NCBI GenBank assembly: GCA_040752855.1
Contig: JBFMHP010000042.1
Span: 98,526-162,525 of the forward strand
Source of the DNA: JBFMHP01 sp040752855
GTDB taxonomy: Bacteria > Pseudomonadota > Gammaproteobacteria > RBG-16-57-12
DNA: 64,000 bases
Reading direction: 5' to 3'
The notes under the pieces were generated by a model that was not told the DNA's origin, searched no databases, and saw only the letters and a list, made by a program, of their open reading frames with translations. Positions 7,711 through 17,408 of the stretch are shown piece by piece. Made by a program: the position numbers and the translations under genes. Positions within the stretch are counted from its first letter, which is position 1. Each line of letters begins with the position of its first letter.

Positions 7711-10700
7711 TCAGCCGGCCGCGCGCAGGCTCGCGCGCGCGAGCGCCTCCAAGACGCGTGTATGTTCGAGGCGGATCTTTTCGATCAGGGCGCCGGCGGG
7801 CGCGAGGTTGTGGTCGCGGGCGAGCTGCTCGGCTTCGCGGCACAGTGAGGACAGACGCATGGCGCCCATGTTGGCGCTGCTGGAGATCAGTGAATGCGCG
7901 GCCTTGCGCAATGCCTCGGCGTTGCCGTGCTCGGCCGCTTGATGCAGTTGCTCGATGAGCTGATGTGAATGGGCTTGGTAAAGGTCGACCGCCTTGCGCA
8001 TCATGCCCGGTGCGCCCTTTTTCTCCAGCTCAAGGATTCGGTTGAGCGCTTCCCGGTCGAGCGGCGCGCCGTCGTTTTCGTCACTCTGATCCGTGCGGAT
8101 AGTGGCGGCGGCCAGCGGCGCGGGGTCGTGGCTGCTGTGGGACTTCACCGGCAGCCAAGGCTCGATGACCTTGCGCAACTGCGCTCCGGTGTAGGGCTTG
8201 CTGAGATAGTCATCCATGCCGGCGGCGAGGCATTTCTCCCGATCGCCTTCAATGGCCTCGGCGGTGACGGCGACGATGGGCGTGCGCCGCCGCGCGGGAT
8301 CGGCGGCCTCGAGTTTGCGTATCAATGTGGTGGCGGCATAGCCGTCCATCTCCGGCATTTGGCTGTCCATCAGGATCAGGTCATAGCGGCCGGCGCGCCA
8401 GGCATCCAGGCAGGCCTTGCCGTTGGTGACGCAATCCACCGTGCAGCCCATGAGCTTGAGGAAGGCGCGCGCGATCTCCTGGTTGACCGGATTGTCTTCC
8501 GCGACCAGCACATGCCCCGCGAACAGCAGAGACGGATATTCGAGTTGGGCCTCCTCCGCGGGCGATTCCCGCGCCGGGTCGGTGGAGACGGCACGCAGCA
8601 GGCTGTTGAGGACCTCGGCTTGCCGCACCGGCTTGGAGAGGACGGTCTGGAGGGCGAATCGCTCCCGGATGCCCGGATCGATTGCATCGTAGGCGGAACT
8701 GAAGATCATGATCTGGGTGTGCTTGAGCGCGGGCACGGCGCGGATCGCTTCCGTCAGCTGCACGCCGTCCATGCCGGGCATGTGCATGTCGAGGATGGCG
8801 ATATCATACGGTTGGTGTTCGTGCACGCCTTGATAGAGCCGCTCCAGCGCCTCGGAGCCGCCGGCGGCGGTGTCGCAGTGTATCTTCCAAGCGCCCAGCT
8901 GGAGTTGGAGCAATTCCCTGTTGGTCGCATTGTCATCGACGACGAGGATGCGCCGGCGGCGCAATTCATCGGGGATCTGCACGCGGTGCGCGGATGGGGC
9001 GTGGGACTTCTTCAGGCGCACCGTGAACCAGAATGTGGAGCCCTGGCCGATATTGCTGTCCACGCCGATCTCCCCGCCCATCAACGCGGTGATCTTCTTG
9101 CAGATCGCCAGGCCGAGCCCGGTGCCGCCGAATTTGCGGGTGGTCGAGCTGTCGGCCTGGGAGAACGAATCGAAGATTCGGTGGTGCAGCGCAGGATCGA
9201 TGCCGATGCCGGTATCCTTCACTTCAAAGCGCAGCAGGCACGTATCGGCCTCGGCGTCGGCCAGGACGGCGCGGATCGAGACCTCGCCGCGTTCGGTGAA
9301 TTTGACGGCGTTGTTCACCAGATTGGTAAGTATCTGGCGCAGGCGCACCGAGTCGCCCAGGTAAACCATGTCGAGCTCCGGCGGCAGCAGGTAGGACATC
9401 TCCAGCCCCTTGTTGTGCGCGTGCTGCGCGTGCAGGAACACGAGATCCTCGATCATGGTGCGCAGATGAATCTCTGTTTCCTCCAGCACCAGCTTGCCGG
9501 CCTCGATCTTGGAGAAATCGAGGATGTCGTTGATGACGGCCAGCAGCATCTCGCCCGAGGCCTGCACGGTGCGCGTGAATTGGCGCTGCTGCGGGTTGAG
9601 TTCGGTGTGCAGCAGCAGCTCGGCCATGCCCAGCACGCCGTTCATCGGCGTGCGTATTTCATGGCTCATGGTCGCGAGAAATTCGCTCTTGGCCCGGTTG
9701 GCTTGCTCGGCGGTCAATTTTTGCCGCAGGGCCAGTTCGGCCTTCTGGCGGTCGGTGATGTCCTGCGCGGAGATGACGATGCCCTGGTACTCATGGCCGG
9801 AGTAGAGCAGCGCCGCGGACACCAGCACTGGGACTTTATGCCCGCGCGCCGACTGGAAGACGGTCTCCGCCACGCCCTCGACCTCCTGGGTCATGCCGCC
9901 GGAGGCCTTGAGTATCGGCGAGGCGCGATCCTTGATGATGGCGGAAATCGATTGGCCGATGAGTTCCCGGGGGCTGTAGCCAAGCAGTTTGGTGGTGGCC
10001 TTATTGACGCGCTGGATCTGCCCGGACGGATTGACGACGATTACGGTATCGAGCATGGAATCGATGACGTTGTCGACATAGGCCTTTGATACGGTGGTGC
10101 TGCGCAGCTCGTTCACCAGATTATTGAAGCCCTCGGCCAGCTCCTGGATTTCGTCTTGGCCTCGAACCGGCACGGTGGCGGTCATATCGCCGGCGGCCAC
10201 TCTCTGGAATGCTTCAAGCATGCGCCGGATGTTCTTGATGACAAAGACGTGGATCACCACGAACACCGCGGTGAGGATGAGCAGGGCGATGATCGCCTTG
10301 CTGATGCCGATCAGGTAGATGTTGTGGCGGATTTCGGCGTTGACATCGGAGATGGAGAATTCCATGTTGATCGCGCCCAGCACCTCCCCGGTGGTCGCGC
10401 CCACATGGCACCCCGAGGTCTCCGAGCAGCCTTTTTCGCGCACCCGGAAGGGGGACAACACCCGCATGAGGTCGCCCTCGACCTTGAAGATCGCGACCCC
10501 CTGTTCGATCGCCTGGAGGTCGATGCTGTCGCGCGGGATTTCCCGCGGATCGGTTTCAATCTTCTGCAGGTCGAGAATCTTGTTCTCGGATTGTTTGATC
10601 AGGTGATGCAGATTCTTGATTTCTTCGAACAGATCCGCGCGATCATCGGGGTCGCGGGTGTTCTTCATCTTGGTGCCGAGCAGCTCGATTTCGGCCCGGT

Positions 10701-11049
10701 AGCTGTTGATGGCGTTTTTCTCGCGCGGGATGTCGACGTTGTGGCGATGCTGCATGAACAGCTCATTGACCCGCGGCGAGCGGATCACGCGGATGTTTTC
10801 CAACCCCGGCAATTCTTGGCGCATGTTTTCGAACATGGCAAAGCGCGCCTCCATCTTGCCCTCGCGCATCAGGGTGTTGAGCGAGATGCGCACGGTTTCC
10901 CCCAGCAGGGTGCTCCAGCGCTCGATCTCGATCATGGAGACCTGGCGTGCCTCCTTGGAGGCGCTAATCAGATCGAAAACAGCGATGGGCGACCATACCA
11001 GGAGGATGGCCAAAAAGAGTTTTTTATTCAGTTTTCCCACGGCTGCCAC
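7711..11049 (-). CDS. Hybrid sensor histidine kinase with heme-like periplasmic motif (HAMP-PAS-HisKA-HATPase-REC-REC-HPt)
   Basis: 1112 residues. Order: transmembrane helix (about 10-28), periplasmic domain (30-240) containing CSETSGCH at residues 208-215, second helix (245-272), HAMP (272-315), PAS (320-435), HisKA with phospho-acceptor His463 in MSHEIRTPMN, HATPase (565-680) with DTGIGI and GGTGLGLAI, two receiver domains (Asp754 and Asp895), and a C-terminal HPt domain (His1052 in AAHSLISSS). This is a full internal phosphorelay of the BarA/ArcB type. The CX5CH motif is where related sensors bind c-type heme through CXXCH, so redox or gas sensing is plausible but unproven. The output regulator is not obvious nearby. 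Confidence 0.92.
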   Translation of the reverse strand: MAAVGKLNKKLFLAILLVWSPIAVFDLISASKEARQVSMIEIERWSTLLGETVRISLNTLMREGKMEARFAMFENMRQELPGLENIRVIRSPRVNELFMQHRHNVDIPREKNAINSYRAEIELLGTKMKNTRDPDDRADLFEEIKNLHHLIKQSENKILDLQKIETDPREIPRDSIDLQAIEQGVAIFKVEGDLMRVLSPFRVREKGCSETSGCHVGATTGEVLGAINMEFSISDVNAEIRHNIYLIGISKAIIALLILTAVFVVIHVFVIKNIRRMLEAFQRVAAGDMTATVPVRGQDEIQELAEGFNNLVNELRSTTVSKAYVDNVIDSMLDTVIVVNPSGQIQRVNKATTKLLGYSPRELIGQSISAIIKDRASPILKASGGMTQEVEGVAETVFQSARGHKVPVLVSAALLYSGHEYQGIVISAQDITDRQKAELALRQKLTAEQANRAKSEFLATMSHEIRTPMNGVLGMAELLLHTELNPQQRQFTRTVQASGEMLLAVINDILDFSKIEAGKLVLEETEIHLRTMIEDLVFLHAQHAHNKGLEMSYLLPPELDMVYLGDSVRLRQILTNLVNNAVKFTERGEVSIRAVLADAEADTCLLRFEVKDTGIGIDPALHHRIFDSFSQADSSTTRKFGGTGLGLAICKKITALMGGEIGVDSNIGQGSTFWFTVRLKKSHAPSAHRVQIPDELRRRRILVVDDNATNRELLQLQLGAWKIHCDTAAGGSEALERLYQGVHEHQPYDIAILDMHMPGMDGVQLTEAIRAVPALKHTQIMIFSSAYDAIDPGIRERFALQTVLSKPVRQAEVLNSLLRAVSTDPARESPAEEAQLEYPSLLFAGHVLVAEDNPVNQEIARAFLKLMGCTVDCVTNGKACLDAWRAGRYDLILMDSQMPEMDGYAATTLIRKLEAADPARRRTPIVAVTAEAIEGDREKCLAAGMDDYLSKPYTGAQLRKVIEPWLPVKSHSSHDPAPLAAATIRTDQSDENDGAPLDREALNRILELEKKGAPGMMRKAVDLYQAHSHQLIEQLHQAAEHGNAEALRKAAHSLISSSANMGAMRLSSLCREAEQLARDHNLAPAGALIEKIRLEHTRVLEALARASLRAAG

Positions 11050-11187
11050 TGATTTTTCTCCTGCATATCCTTTGGGACGGGTACGGGGAACGTGTTCTTA
11101 AGTTCGTGCGGCTACCGCGCCGCAGCGTTGCGGGTGCGCGCTAACCATTGATATCGGTTGGGTGGGAAGGAACTTGATTGCCGGCGA

Positions 11188-12021
11188 TTAAATCGCGATG
11201 GGGGCCTTGATGGCGGGGTGGGACTGATAATTGAGCAGCTCGAAGTCCTCGAAACGGAAGGCAAAGATGTCTTTCACCGCGGGGTTGAGCTTCATGACGG
11301 GCAGCGGGTAAGGGGTGCGGCGCAGTTGTTCCTCGGCCTGCTCGAGGTGGTTGAGATACAGATGGGCATCGCCCAAGGTGTGGATGAACTCGCCCGGTTT
11401 CAGGTCGCACACCTGGGCGATCATCAGGGTGAGCAGCGCGTAGGAGGCGATATTGAACGGCACGCCGAGGAAGATGTCGGCGCTGCGCTGGTAGAGTTGG
11501 CAGGAGAGCCGGCCCTCGGCCACGTAGAACTGGAAGAAGGCATGGCAGGGGGCCAGGGCCATCCGGCCCTGGGCGACGTTGGCCTGCGGGCCGATGGTCT
11601 CATCCGGCAGATCGGCCACGTTCCAGGCCGAGACGATCAGGCGGCGGCTGTTCGGGGTGCGCTTGATCTGCTCGATCAACTGGCTGATCTGGTCGATGTG
11701 GCGGCCGTCCGGCGTGGGCCAGCAGCGCCATTGTTTGCCGTAGACCGGGCCGAGGTCGCCGTCTTCGGTCGCCCATTCATTCCAGATCGTCACGCCGTTG
11801 TCGAGCAGGTATTGGATATTGGTCTCGCCTTTGAGGAACCACAGCAGCTCATGGATGATCGAGCGCAGGTGGCATTTCTTGGTGGTCACCAGCGGGAAAC
11901 CCGCGCCCAGATCGAAACGCATCTGATGGCCGAAGACGCTCAAGGTGCCGGTGCCGGTGCGGTCGCCCTTGCGGGTGCCGTGTTCTTTGACGTGGCGCAT
12001 CAAATCCAGGTACTGCTGCAT
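11188..12021 (-). CDS. thyA: Thymidylate synthase
   Basis: 277 residues. Makes dTMP from dUMP with methylene-tetrahydrofolate in the cytoplasm. The start MQQYLDLMRHV, the RTGTGTLS phosphate-binding segment, the WNVADLP stretch and the catalytic Cys159 in LAPCHAFFQF are all present. Length is slightly above the usual 264 because of small insertions. It lies 9 bases downstream of lgt on the same strand, the conserved lgt-thyA arrangement of gammaproteobacteria, so co-transcription is likely. Confidence 0.97.
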   Translation of the reverse strand: MQQYLDLMRHVKEHGTRKGDRTGTGTLSVFGHQMRFDLGAGFPLVTTKKCHLRSIIHELLWFLKGETNIQYLLDNGVTIWNEWATEDGDLGPVYGKQWRCWPTPDGRHIDQISQLIEQIKRTPNSRRLIVSAWNVADLPDETIGPQANVAQGRMALAPCHAFFQFYVAEGRLSCQLYQRSADIFLGVPFNIASYALLTLMIAQVCDLKPGEFIHTLGDAHLYLNHLEQAEEQLRRTPYPLPVMKLNPAVKDIFAFRFEDFELLNYQSHPAIKAPIAI

Positions 12022-12030
12022 GCGGTGACC

Positions 12031-12816
12031 TCAAGCTTCTCGTTTGCGGTAGGCCCAGGCCATCATGCCGGCGCCGATCATGATCATGGGGGTGGACAGC
12101 GCCTGGCCCATGGTCATCCAGTCGAAGGCGATGAAGCCGAGATGGGCGTCGGGCTGGCGCGTAAACTCGGTGCTGAAACGCAGCACTCCATAGCCCAGCA
12201 GGAACAGGCCGGAGACGGCCGCGCGCGGGCGTGCGGCGCTGGAGTACCACCACAGAACGATGAACAGCACCAGCCCTTCGGTGGCCGCCTGATAGAGCTG
12301 CGAGGGATGACGGGCGAACTGATCGATGTGGGGATAGACCATGCCCCAGGGCACCTCGGTGACACGCCCCGGCAGTTCGCCGTTGATGAAATTGCCGATA
12401 CGCCCGGCGCCCAGGCCGATCGGCACCAAGGGCGCGGTGAAATCGGCGATCTGGAAGAAGGTCTGGCCGTGGCGGCGTGCGAACAGCCACATCGCGGTGA
12501 TCACCCCGAGCAGGCCGCCGTGGAACGACATGCCCCCTTGCCAGATCTTGACCAGCAGCAGTGGGTGGTCGAGGAAGGCGCTGAAATCGTAGAACAGGAT
12601 GTAGCCGATGCGCCCGCCCAGCACCACGCCCAGGGCGGCATAGAAGATCAGGTCGCTGACCATCACATCGGTCCAGCCTGAGTTGGGCTGGCGCGCGCGC
12701 CGCCGCCCCAACCACCACGCCGCGAGGAAGCCGACGAGGTACATCAGGCCGTACCAGTGGATTTTGAGGGGGCCGAGGCTGAGGGCGACGGGATCGATGT
12801 GTGGGTAGGTTAACAT
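12031..12816 (-). CDS. lgt: Phosphatidylglycerol-prolipoprotein diacylglyceryl transferase
   Basis: 261 residues of an inner-membrane enzyme that adds diacylglycerol to the lipobox cysteine of prolipoproteins, the first step of lipoprotein maturation. It has about seven transmembrane helices, the HGGLLG motif, and the Lgt signature GRIGNFINGELPGR. First gene of the lgt-thyA pair. Lipoprotein substrates in this window include the proteins at 59262 and 62247. Confidence 0.96.
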   Translation of the reverse strand: MLTYPHIDPVALSLGPLKIHWYGLMYLVGFLAAWWLGRRRARQPNSGWTDVMVSDLIFYAALGVVLGGRIGYILFYDFSAFLDHPLLLVKIWQGGMSFHGGLLGVITAMWLFARRHGQTFFQIADFTAPLVPIGLGAGRIGNFINGELPGRVTEVPWGMVYPHIDQFARHPSQLYQAATEGLVLFIVLWWYSSAARPRAAVSGLFLLGYGVLRFSTEFTRQPDAHLGFIAFDWMTMGQALSTPMIMIGAGMMAWAYRKREA

Positions 12817-12933
12817 GGCGGGTATCTTATCACGGACGTGGGGATGTAGGAGCCCTCTTCAGAGGGTGATGGGTTGTGTCGCTGACGCGACGTTTGATTT
12901 GGGTGCGGTAGCGGCACAGTTCAACACGTGATT

Positions 12934-13037
12934 GCCGGGAACGGCCGGAGGCCTTATCCCGGCCTACGCGCGAGGCTGGTATTTGATGAATGATGAAGGC
13001 AAGGGCCGTAGGCCGGCATAAGCGCAGCGTTGCCGGC
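12934..13037. repeat. Pair of inverted REP-like palindromes (BIME-like)
   Basis: 12934-12967 reads GCCGGGAAC...CCCGGCCTAC and 13008-13037 reads GTAGGCCGG...TTGCCGGC, so two REP-like units face each other with about 40 bases between. The same units recur at 55346, 56251-56333 and 63633-63854. They lie between rlmI and lgt and resemble the enterobacterial REP consensus in layout. Confidence 0.85.
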
Positions 13038-13045
13038 AACATCGC

Positions 13046-14239
13046 TCAGCTCGGCAACACCCGCGCAAAAAACGCCTTGAGATATTCAGTCTCGGGAATC
13101 GCCGGGTGCACCGGATGATCCGGCCCCTGGTGGCCCTGTTCCAGGATCTGCAGGCTGCGGTCGAGGTGGCGGGAGGATTGCAGCAGCACCTCTTGCAGCG
13201 ATTCGCGCGTGAGATGGTGCGAGCACGAGGCCGAGATCAGGATGCCGTCCTTGGCGAGCAGGCGCATCGCCAGCTCGTTGATGCGCCGGTAGGCCAGCGT
13301 GCCTTCCTTCACGTCTTTGCGCCGCTTGATGAAGGCGGGGGGATCGAGCACCACGACATCGAACTGCTCGCGCTCATCGCGCAGGGCCTTGGCCGCTTCG
13401 AAGGCGTCGCCTTCGAGCGTGGAGACCCGCTCGGCACAGCCGTTGAGCCCGGCATTGTGGTGCACCAGATCCAGGGCGAAGGCCGAGCTGTCGATACACA
13501 CCACCTCCTTGGCGCCCGCTGCGGCCGCCTGCACCCCCCAGCCGCCGATGTAGCTGAAGATGTCCAGCACGCGCTTGCCTTTGACATACTCGCGCATGCG
13601 CGCGCGATTTAAGCGGTGATCGTAGAACCAGCCGGTCTTCTGCCCGCCTTGCACCGGCGCGGCGAAACGCACGCCGTTTTCCTCCAGCGCCACCTGTTCG
13701 GGCACGGTCCCTAAGGCGGTTTCGACATACGACGGGAGGCCTTCCATCTGGCGAATCCCGCTGTCATTGCGCAGCAGGATCGCCTGGGGCTGGACGACCT
13801 TCTCCAGCGCGGCGATGATCTCGTCTTTTACCTGTTCCATGCCGGCGGTGGTGATCTGCACGACCAGCACATCGAAGAAACGATCGACCACCAATCCGGG
13901 CAGGAAATCACCCTCGCCATGCACCAGTCGGTAGCACGGTGACGGAAACAATGCCGCACGCAGACTCAGAGCGATGTTGAGCCGGTGTTTCAGCAGCGAC
14001 AGCCCCAGCGGATGCTCGGTATCACGGCTCACCAGACGCGCGCAGATCAGCGAGTGCGGGTTGACGTAGGCCAGACCGAGGCTCTTGCCATTGTGCGCCA
14101 GCAGCTCGACTTGCTGCCCCGGTGCGAAGCCCGTCAGCGGCGTGGCGTGGGCGTCGATCTCATTGCTGTAGATCCACAGATGGCCGGCGCGCAGGCGATT
14201 ATCTTCGTTTTTCTTGAGTTTTAACGGGGGGAGTGTCAT
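13046..14239 (-). CDS. rlmI: 23S rRNA m5C methyltransferase RlmI-like
   Basis: 397 residues, matching RlmI, which methylates C1962 of 23S rRNA. An N-terminal PUA-like RNA-binding domain (about 1-80) precedes a class I SAM methyltransferase with VLDIFSYIGGWGVQAA (SAM site), DPPAFIKRRK and the late ASCSHH motif that carries a conserved cysteine. The gene has REP-like repeats after its stop and starts 119 bases from a divergently transcribed kinase. Confidence 0.92.
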   Translation of the reverse strand: MTLPPLKLKKNEDNRLRAGHLWIYSNEIDAHATPLTGFAPGQQVELLAHNGKSLGLAYVNPHSLICARLVSRDTEHPLGLSLLKHRLNIALSLRAALFPSPCYRLVHGEGDFLPGLVVDRFFDVLVVQITTAGMEQVKDEIIAALEKVVQPQAILLRNDSGIRQMEGLPSYVETALGTVPEQVALEENGVRFAAPVQGGQKTGWFYDHRLNRARMREYVKGKRVLDIFSYIGGWGVQAAAAGAKEVVCIDSSAFALDLVHHNAGLNGCAERVSTLEGDAFEAAKALRDEREQFDVVVLDPPAFIKRRKDVKEGTLAYRRINELAMRLLAKDGILISASCSHHLTRESLQEVLLQSSRHLDRSLQILEQGHQGPDHPVHPAIPETEYLKAFFARVLPS

Positions 14240-14358
14240 GGGATGTCCAATCGATCAGGGTTTGGGTGGAATGTTAACGCTAAAAGAGCCTTCCTTAAAC
14301 AAATCAAGCGCATTACCGATAGACAAGCTTTAGGAAATCGATTTGGCGGCCTATTGGG

Positions 14359-17343
14359 ATGCAAAAACACGAAAACGGAGAATCCGGAAGTCCGGCCAGG
14401 AACCGGATCGTGATATATGGTGTTGCCCTGCTGGTCGGACTGATGATCAGCGGGGCGCTACTGTACTTGGCTTATCATGAAACGCTGGAAGATGAACGGA
14501 GAGCGTTCGACGGCCAGGTCGCCCGGCTCCAAGACAAGGTGTTGGAGCAGCTGACCGTTGCGCGCGACAGCGCTCACAGCCTGCGCGCTGTTTTGCTTAC
14601 TTCCTGGGATGAGGACATCGGCTACCAAACGCTCGTCGAAGACGCTGTGCGGCGACATCCTTTCATCAGCGCCGTGTTTTATCTGCCAAAGGTCGAGCAG
14701 CAGGAGCGCGCTGAATTCATCCGGGAGCTGCGCCGGGAAGGCGATCCCGGATTTGAGATCACCGATTACACGCGTCACGGCAATATCACGGCGGCGGAAC
14801 GCACGTGGTATCTCCCGATCGTGCCGCGCTATGCGCAGACGGCGGGGATGCCGTATCACCAGGGGCTTGATCTGCGCACCGTGCCGGATTTTGCATCTTC
14901 CATTCAGCGCGCGATCGATACGGGGGAGATCGTGCTCGTGCCGGACCACCTGGCAACGTCGGCAAGGCGAGGGTACTTCGTCTTCATGGCGGTGTATTAC
15001 GGCACGGTCTTGCCACGGGAGATGGAGGTTCGCCGCCGGTTGCTGACCGGGGTGTTGGCCTTGCGCATCGACGGTGCCGCGCTGGTGGAGCAGCTGGAAG
15101 CCATGGACGGGATCTCCCTGGCGCTGCTCACGGATGCTCGCGAACCGGGTACGGGTCCCGCCCGCCTGCTGGAAGCCCAGGGCACCGCGGGGGCGTGGCC
15201 CGAGTTGCAACTTACGACCTTCCAGAATCGCTACGAACTACGCATCGATGAGCAGGATGTCTCGGTCGAGTCAACCAAGGCGATTTATCTCGACCAGATT
15301 TCTCCGACGCGGCTGCTGGTCGCGCTGGCGGAGGGGCTGGTGTTCATCGGGGTGCTGCTGGTTTTCGCCTTCATGATCAACCGGCGCGAAGCACATCTGT
15401 CGTTCTACAATCAGATGTTGTTGCGGCAGAAGGCGGAGATGCTCGCGCGCGAGGCTTACCTGAACGCGATCCTGGAAAATGCCAAAGACGGCATCCTCAC
15501 CATCGACGGCAACGGGATCATCCAGGACTGCAATCCTTCGGTGCTGGCGATCTTCGGCTATGAATCCGGGGAGTTGATCGGGAAGAACGTCGCCATGCTC
15601 ATGCCGGCGGAATACGCGTGCGTCCACGATGCAATGATCGAAAAGGCACGCGACGAAGGTTATCAGTCCCTGATGGGGAAGCGGCGCGAGTGGCCGGGGT
15701 TGCGCAAGAGCGGTGAGGGGTTTCTGCTGGAGATCTCCCTGACCAGAATGATGGTGGGCGAGGAACTGATGTTTGTCGGGATCTTGCGGGATATCACCGA
15801 GCGCCGGCGCATCGAGCAACAGGAGGAGCAGGATCGGCTCGCGAAGGCGCAAGTGGAAGCCGACCATCGCGCGCGCAGCGCCTTTTTCGCCAAGATGAGC
15901 CACGAGATGCGCACGCCGCTGACCTCGATCATCGGTTACGCCGAATCGCTCCAAGATCCCCATGCCAGCGAGGCAGAGCGCGCCGGCGCGGTCGCCACCA
16001 TCATTCGCAATGGCGAGCATCTGCTGCAGATCATCAACGGCGTGCTGGATCTGTCCAAGATTCAATCGGACAATTTTGAAATCGATCTCCAGCCCATGTC
16101 GGTGTGCGCCGTGGTCGATGAAGTGCGCGCCCTGGTGGGCGGACAGGCCAGGAAAAAGGGCCTGGCGTTCGATGTCGTCTATCAGTTTCCCTTGCCCGCG
16201 CAAGTACGCTCGGACCCCCTGCGGTTCAAGCAGGTGTTGATGAATCTGTGCAGCAACGCCATCAAATTCACCTCCCAAGGCAAGGTGACCGTGGCGGTGC
16301 GGGCCGATCTCCCCGGGCAGCGCCTGTGCGTGGATGTGGCGGACACCGGCATCGGCATGACGGCGCAGCAGCAGGAAAGAATCTTTACGGAATATGCCCA
16401 AGGCGCGCGTTCGACAGCGCACGTCTATGGCGGCACGGGACTGGGGCTGTGCATCGCCCGCAAACTCGTCGCCAAACTCGGCGGCGACATCACGGTCACC
16501 AGCACACCGGGGCAAGGGAGCTGTTTCAGTTTTTGCATCGATACCGGGCCGGTGGCCGCCGATCAGTTGCTGCATGAGCCGCCGCCGGCGGCCCAAGAGC
16601 CGCTGGCGCCCGTTGCGCAGGATCGCGTGGCGAGCGGCATGTTTCACGGCCGCGTGCTCGTGGTCGAGGACAACCCCGACATTCAACGCCTGCTCGCCCA
16701 CCATCTCAAACGCCTGGGGCTCGACGTGGCGCTCGCCTACGACGGGCGCGCGGCCGTGGAGCAGACGCAGTCCCGGCCGTTCGATCTGATCTTCATGGAT
16801 ATGCAGATGCCGGGGATGAATGGTCTGAGCGCGGTGGAGACGCTGCGGCGCGAGGGCTGCACCACGCCCGTGGTGATGCTCACTGCCAACACCTCGCAAC
16901 GCGACCGCGAGGCGAGTTTCAAGGCGGGATGCAACGAATTCCTCTGCAAGCCGGTCGATCGCGCCAAGCTGGCCACGGTCATTGCGAAATACCTGCCGGG
17001 TGCTGACGCTCCGGCGGCGGTCACGCCGCTGGCCTCCCAACTGCTGGAGGAGGGTGACGAGTTCAATGACCTGCTCCAGAAGTTCGCCGCGCATCTGCCA
17101 GAGACCATTTCCGAGTTGCGCGAGGCGCAGACCACGCAGGACTGGGCGACGCTGGCCTCGCTCTTTCACCAGTTGAAGGGCCTGGGCGGCAACTACGGCT
17201 ATCCCCAGCTCACCGACGTGGCGCGTGCGGCCGAGACGCAGACGCTGGAGAAGAATCTCAATGGGGTAGGCAAGGCCATCGAGGAGATGCATGCCCTGAG
17301 CCTGCGGATCGCCGCCGCGGTCAAGGACCTCCAGGTGGCGTGA
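14359..17343 (+). CDS. CHASE-domain hybrid sensor histidine kinase (CHASE-PAS-HisKA-HATPase-REC-HPt)
   Basis: 994 residues. First helix about 17-38, extracytoplasmic CHASE domain about 70-230 (contains RAVLLTSWDED, GFEITDY and a YFVFMAVYYG end), second helix about 318-341, PAS 365-480, HisKA with His515 in MSHEMRTPLTS, HATPase with DTGIGM and GGTGLGLCIA, receiver with Asp814 in FMDMQMPGMNG, and HPt with His937 in FHQLKGLGGNYG. All phosphorelay residues are intact. CHASE domains usually bind small extracellular ligands; which one is unknown. No cognate regulator lies beside it. Confidence 0.92.
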   Translation: MQKHENGESGSPARNRIVIYGVALLVGLMISGALLYLAYHETLEDERRAFDGQVARLQDKVLEQLTVARDSAHSLRAVLLTSWDEDIGYQTLVEDAVRRHPFISAVFYLPKVEQQERAEFIRELRREGDPGFEITDYTRHGNITAAERTWYLPIVPRYAQTAGMPYHQGLDLRTVPDFASSIQRAIDTGEIVLVPDHLATSARRGYFVFMAVYYGTVLPREMEVRRRLLTGVLALRIDGAALVEQLEAMDGISLALLTDAREPGTGPARLLEAQGTAGAWPELQLTTFQNRYELRIDEQDVSVESTKAIYLDQISPTRLLVALAEGLVFIGVLLVFAFMINRREAHLSFYNQMLLRQKAEMLAREAYLNAILENAKDGILTIDGNGIIQDCNPSVLAIFGYESGELIGKNVAMLMPAEYACVHDAMIEKARDEGYQSLMGKRREWPGLRKSGEGFLLEISLTRMMVGEELMFVGILRDITERRRIEQQEEQDRLAKAQVEADHRARSAFFAKMSHEMRTPLTSIIGYAESLQDPHASEAERAGAVATIIRNGEHLLQIINGVLDLSKIQSDNFEIDLQPMSVCAVVDEVRALVGGQARKKGLAFDVVYQFPLPAQVRSDPLRFKQVLMNLCSNAIKFTSQGKVTVAVRADLPGQRLCVDVADTGIGMTAQQQERIFTEYAQGARSTAHVYGGTGLGLCIARKLVAKLGGDITVTSTPGQGSCFSFCIDTGPVAADQLLHEPPPAAQEPLAPVAQDRVASGMFHGRVLVVEDNPDIQRLLAHHLKRLGLDVALAYDGRAAVEQTQSRPFDLIFMDMQMPGMNGLSAVETLRREGCTTPVVMLTANTSQRDREASFKAGCNEFLCKPVDRAKLATVIAKYLPGADAPAAVTPLASQLLEEGDEFNDLLQKFAAHLPETISELREAQTTQDWATLASLFHQLKGLGGNYGYPQLTDVARAAETQTLEKNLNGVGKAIEEMHALSLRIAAAVKDLQVA

Positions 17344-17408
17344 GGTAGAGCCGGTTCGGCATCGGTGCTAACCTAGTAGGATACTCAACTTTTCTCGCCG
17401 GCCAGCCT

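Noticed and set aside
7969..10089. 706-codon open frame antisense to the hybrid kinase
   Set aside because: It lies wholly within a clear kinase gene on the other strand, its translation has no recognisable motif, and long antisense frames are expected at this GC content.
15271..17292. 673-codon open frame antisense to the CHASE kinase
   Set aside because: Shadow of a well-supported kinase gene; no ribosome site or motif.
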